From the NCBI RefSeq assembly GCF_000819725.1, contig NZ_CDDH01000028.1, positions 62,001 to 126,000 of the forward strand: 64,000 nt of DNA, written 5' to 3'. Numbering within the stretch: the first letter of the stretch is position 1; each line of letters begins with the position of its first letter. This document shows positions 61,323 through 64,000 of the stretch, piece by piece. A program made the translations under genes and the position numbers. A model generated the notes under the pieces. The model made no database searches and was not told the origin of the DNA. It worked only from the letters and a program-made list of their open reading frames with translations. Origin of the DNA: Aeromonas australiensis (GTDB taxonomy: Bacteria > Pseudomonadota > Gammaproteobacteria > Enterobacterales > Aeromonadaceae).

Positions 61323-61553
61323 ACCTCTATCGGGGTAATGCAAGTCAGTTAAGAGAATTTGAGTCCCAACCCGCGTGGTATAAGGGCTAACGAGTGAGGG
61401 AGGCATGATGCCTCCCTCTTTTTATTGCATGCCAGTCAGGGCAAGGGTTGGAGCCAAATTGACTCTTTAATCATGGAGCTACTTTTTATATTCAACATCT
61501 CGAATATTTAGTCATAAAAGTGCTTAACTGACTGGCATTACCCTCTATCGGGG
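61323..61553. mobile_element. IS4-like MITE with target-site duplication
   Basis: Terminal inverted repeats TAATGCAAGTCAGTTAAG (61336-61353) and CTTAACTGACTGGCATTA (61523-61540), 17 of 18 matching. They are close to the ends of E. coli IS4 as I recall them (TAATGCCGATCAGTTAAG). Both are flanked by a 13-bp direct repeat (ACCTCTATCGGGG / CCCTCTATCGGGG, 12 of 13), the length expected for IS4 insertions. The 205-bp body has no transposase, so it is a non-autonomous element or a collapsed IS. It carries the hairpin at 61396-61418. Confidence 0.8.
61396..61425 (+). terminator. Terminator hairpin inside the MITE
   Basis: GAGGGAGGCAT / ATGCCTCCCTC stem followed by TTTTTATT on the plus strand. Confidence 0.8.
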
Positions 61554-61589
61554 GGATTTTATTTTTATCGGTTACCTCGCGGCCAAGAC

Positions 61590-62876
61590 TCAAGCCAGCA
61601 GAAAGGCTCTTAACCGGGCAAACTCCGCAGGCAAATTAACGGAGAGCAGCGGCAGCTCGGCGTGTTTGGCCAGCGGGCCGGGCAGCGGCACATCGAGATT
61701 GAGGATCTCGTCCACCGACTCCTTGAACTTGGCGGGATGGGCGGTGCAGAGGAACACCCCCACTTCGTCCTCGGCCAGCTGTTCACCCAACAGATCCCAG
61801 GCAATGGCGCCGTGGGGTTCGCACAGGTAATCCAGCTGGTGCAGGCGTTTAAGGGCAGCGCGAGTCTGGGCGTCGTCACGCATGCCGGAGCCCAAGGTCT
61901 CCAGCGCCCAGCCCTTGCGACGGCAGAGCTCTTCTACTCGTGGCCAGTTGTTGGGGCGGCTGACGTCCATGGCGTTCGACAGGGTCGCCACTGTCTGGTG
62001 CGGCTCCCACTGACCGCTTTTCAGATAGCGCGGCACGGTATCGTTGGCGTTGGTGGCGGCGATAAAGCGCTTCACCGGCAGCCCCAGCGCCTTGGCAATC
62101 AAGCCTGCGGTGAGGTTGCCAAAGTTGCCAGACGGCACGCTGATCACCGCCTTGGCACGGTCAGCTTTCGGCAGCTGAGCCACCGCTTCGAAGTAGTAGC
62201 AAACCTGCGCCAGCAGGCGGCTGATATTGATGGAGTTGGCGGAGTTGAGGCCAATGGCCTTTTTCAGCGCTTCGTCGTCAAAGGCCTGTTTTACCAGCGC
62301 CTGACAGGCATCGAAGTCGCCGTCGATGGCGATGGTGCGGATATTGCCGCCGAGGGTGCAGAAGAGCTTCTCCTGCAAGGGGCTGATCTTGCCCTTGGGA
62401 TAGAGGATCACTACTTCAATCCCCTCCAGCCCGTAGAAGGCGTGGGCCACGGCGGCGCCGGTGTCGCCGGAGGTGGCGGTGAGGATGGTGATCTTATCGT
62501 TGGTGCGAAACGCCGCAAGGCACTGGGCCATAAAGCGGCCGCCGAAATCCTTGAACGCCAGGGTCGGGCCGTGGAACAGTTCGAGGGCATATATTTTGCG
62601 ATCGGAGCCGTCTTTGAGTTTCACCAGCGGCGCCGGGAAGGTGAAAGCGGCGTTAATCAGCTCGCTCACTTTCGCTGCGGGCACTTCGTCCCCCAGCAGG
62701 TGGCTCAGGATGCGGGCGGAGCGTTCGGCCAGTGGCAGATCGAGCAGAGCATCCACATCGGCGAGCGGGTCGAGTTGTTCGGGGAAGAAGAGCCCCTGTT
62801 CGCGACCCAAGCCCTGACGCACCGCCTGCGCGAAGCTCACCTGTTCGCTGTTGTCCTTGATGTTGTAGAGATTCAT
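61590..62876 (-). CDS. thrC: Threonine synthase ThrC
   Basis: PLP enzyme of 428 residues that converts O-phosphohomoserine to threonine. The start MNLYNIKD is the family N-terminus and its ATG overlaps the thrB stop (ATGA). [19 protein letters not shown] carries the PLP-binding Lys, followed by [13 protein letters not shown] and VPSGNFGN. Last gene of thrABC. The stretch downstream is occupied by the IS4-like element. Confidence 0.96.
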   Translation of the reverse strand: MNLYNIKDNSEQVSFAQAVRQGLGREQGLFFPEQLDPLADVDALLDLPLAERSARILSHLLGDEVPAAKVSELINAAFTFPAPLVKLKDGSDRKIYALELFHGPTLAFKDFGGRFMAQCLAAFRTNDKITILTATSGDTGAAVAHAFYGLEGIEVVILYPKGKISPLQEKLFCTLGGNIRTIAIDGDFDACQALVKQAFDDEALKKAIGLNSANSINISRLLAQVCYYFEAVAQLPKADRAKAVISVPSGNFGNLTAGLIAKALGLPVKRFIAATNANDTVPRYLKSGQWEPHQTVATLSNAMDVSRPNNWPRVEELCRRKGWALETLGSGMRDDAQTRAALKRLHQLDYLCEPHGAIAWDLLGEQLAEDEVGVFLCTAHPAKFKESVDEILNLDVPLPGPLAKHAELPLLSVNLPAEFARLRAFLLA

Positions 62877-63868
62877 AGCTCGCTTCCTGTTACCCGTGCC
62901 CCGGCCATGTCCAATTTGCAGACCCGGGCAAATCCATCTTCGTTCTGCACGAAATGTGCTTCCATCCAATCCTTCATCCGCTCGGCCTGCGCCAGATCCT
63001 TCATCACCACAAATACGGTGGGGCCGGAACCGGAGATGCCGGTAGCGAGCGCCCCGTTCTGGGCCGCCTGCGCCCGCACCTCGGCAAAGCCTTCGATCAG
63101 CGCCGCGCGGTAGGGTTCGGCAATCACGTCTTTCAAGACGCTCGCCGCCAGCCCCTCTTGTCCGGTGTAGCTGGCGTGCACGAAGGCAGCCAGACGGCGG
63201 CCATAGGTGAGGCAATCTTGACGGCGATATTGGGCCGGCAGAATGGCGCGGGCGGCAGCGGTCGAAACCACGGTCCCCGGGTAGCAGACCACCCAGTACC
63301 ACTCGTCAAACACCGGAATGCCCTGGCTGATAACGCCGTGCTCTTCCAGCACCAGCTGCATGCCGCCCAGATAGCAGGGGGCCACGTTGTCGTAGTGAAC
63401 GGAGCCGGAGATCTTGCCTTCCATCTCACCCATCAGCAGCAGCATGTCGTGCTCATTAAGCGGCTCGCCGTGGAAGGCGTTGAGCCCTTCAAGGGCCGCC
63501 ACCACGCTGCAGGCGCTGGAACCCAGCCCCGAGCCCACCGGCAAGTTCTTCTCCAGCACCATTTCGAGGGGCTTGAGTGTCAGGCCGCGCTTCTCCAGCG
63601 CCTCGCCATAGGCGACCCAGCAGTCGAACAGGATATTCTTTTTCGGATCGTCCGGCAGCTTGTGGGCGTAGCGGCCCACAGAGGAGAGCGCAAAAGGCAC
63701 GTCAGCCGCTTTTACCTGCACCCGATCGCCGAGCAGAGAGCCATCAACGGGGGCGAGCGCCGCCCCCAGAACATCGAATCCCACGCTCAGGTTGGCGCTG
63801 GAGGCGGGGGCGTAGGCGACTACGCTGCCGCCTTCAGTCATATAAGAGGGGTACATGTCTGAACTCAT
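62873..63868 (-). CDS. thrB: Homoserine kinase ThrB
   Basis: GHMP kinase of 331 residues phosphorylating homoserine. Motifs: [20 protein letters not shown] at the start, the ATP loop [18 protein letters not shown], and [14 protein letters not shown] near the end. The ATG at 63868 begins two bases after the thrA stop; later Met codons ([10 protein letters not shown]) are possible starts. Coupled to thrC. Confidence 0.95.
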   Translation of the reverse strand: MSSDMYPSYMTEGGSVVAYAPASSANLSVGFDVLGAALAPVDGSLLGDRVQVKAADVPFALSSVGRYAHKLPDDPKKNILFDCWVAYGEALEKRGLTLKPLEMVLEKNLPVGSGLGSSACSVVAALEGLNAFHGEPLNEHDMLLLMGEMEGKISGSVHYDNVAPCYLGGMQLVLEEHGVISQGIPVFDEWYWVVCYPGTVVSTAAARAILPAQYRRQDCLTYGRRLAAFVHASYTGQEGLAASVLKDVIAEPYRAALIEGFAEVRAQAAQNGALATGISGSGPTVFVVMKDLAQAERMKDWMEAHFVQNEDGFARVCKLDMAGARVTGSEL

Positions 63869-63870
63869 GC

Positions 63871-64000
63871 TTATAGCTCCTGCTTCCAGTTCTGGGTGCG
63901 CAGCACGTCGGCAAAGACACCCGCCGCAGTCACTTCGGTACCGGCGCCATAGCCGCGCAGCACCAGCGGGATTGGCTGGTAGTAGGTGGAGAAGAAGGCG
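63871..64000 (-). CDS. thrA: Aspartokinase I/homoserine dehydrogenase I ThrA, C-terminal end (cut by window edge)
   Basis: Only the last 42 codons lie in the window. They read [29 protein letters not shown] and NWKQEL, the typical C-terminus of the homoserine dehydrogenase part of ThrA. First gene of the operon. Confidence 0.93.
   Translation of the reverse strand, partial: AFFSTYYQPIPLVLRGYGAGTEVTAAGVFADVLRTQNWKQEL

Noticed and set aside
62877-63302. N-terminal extension of ThrC
   Set aside because: The in-frame extension overlaps thrB and lacks similarity to ThrC; the ATGA-coupled start is the family start.

Overview
The window looks like a gammaproteobacterial chromosome, most probably Aeromonas. 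The evidence is mid-to-high GC core genes, a two-piece nitrate/nitrite system (narQ-narP with periplasmic nap genes), a tmRNA tag reading ANDENYALAA, two long FadE paralogues, a thrABC operon, and Vibrio/Aeromonas-like gene order around moaA and yvcK. The genus is an inference from gene content; no species call is made.

Layout. 1-5.5 kb: anaerobic respiration, with napF-napD-napA (minus, napA cut by the window edge), moaA (molybdenum cofactor, possibly with a Moco riboswitch leader) and the divergent narQ-narP pair. 5.5-11.1 kb: a Lon-N domain protein, then a short intergenic region that looks like a sigma-54/LuxO-type small RNA gene (two TTGCA-N3-TGCAA sites, a -24/-12 promoter, a transcript of about 77 nt, a terminator), then a hybrid histidine kinase, a FIST sensor protein, a YvcK/CofD-like protein and a LuxU-sized Hpt protein. 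This resembles a rearranged quorum-sensing phosphorelay locus. 11.4-22.4 kb: housekeeping genes (class II amidotransferase, gmhA, fadE, M20 amidohydrolase, a large SNF2 helicase, rnfH-ratA, smpB) and tmRNA at 22605-22964.

23.0 to about 41.1 kb is a genomic island abutting the 3' end of ssrA. It carries a complete DNA phosphorothioation system. An M15-peptidase-like protein is translationally coupled to the Dnd-associated methyltransferase. dndB-dndC-dndD-dndE form the modification operon (no dndA; a host cysteine desulfurase presumably supplies sulfur). The convergent restriction operon dndF-dndG-dndH continues into two very AT-rich genes, a four-helix membrane protein and a second DGQHR-domain protein. 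No integrase or second attachment site was found.

41.3-55 kb: a 1396-residue formate-dehydrogenase-like fusion (2Fe-2S + GltD-like flavoprotein + 2x4Fe-4S + molybdopterin catalytic domain), tRNA-Thr(CGT), a PHP hydrolase, a candidate sRNA, a PsrA-like TetR regulator with a palindromic operator followed by a second fadE, an RND pump with its fusion protein, and ruvC without ruvAB next to it. 55-60.2 kb is a REP/RAYT-rich zone: two intact REP-associated tyrosine transposases, one internally deleted copy, tandem REP arrays, and a segmental duplication that copied the 5' end of psiF. An AT-rich HNH gene follows. A transposase-less element of about 205 bp, with IS4-like ends and a 13-bp target duplication, sits just downstream of thrC. 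The window ends in the thrA-thrB-thrC operon (minus; thrA partial).

The genes group into anaerobic metabolism (nap, nar, moaA, formate dehydrogenase), signalling (kinase/FIST/Hpt/sRNA), fatty-acid degradation (two fadE), anti-phage defence (Dnd), and genome plasticity (RAYT/REP, IS4-like MITE, ssrA island).
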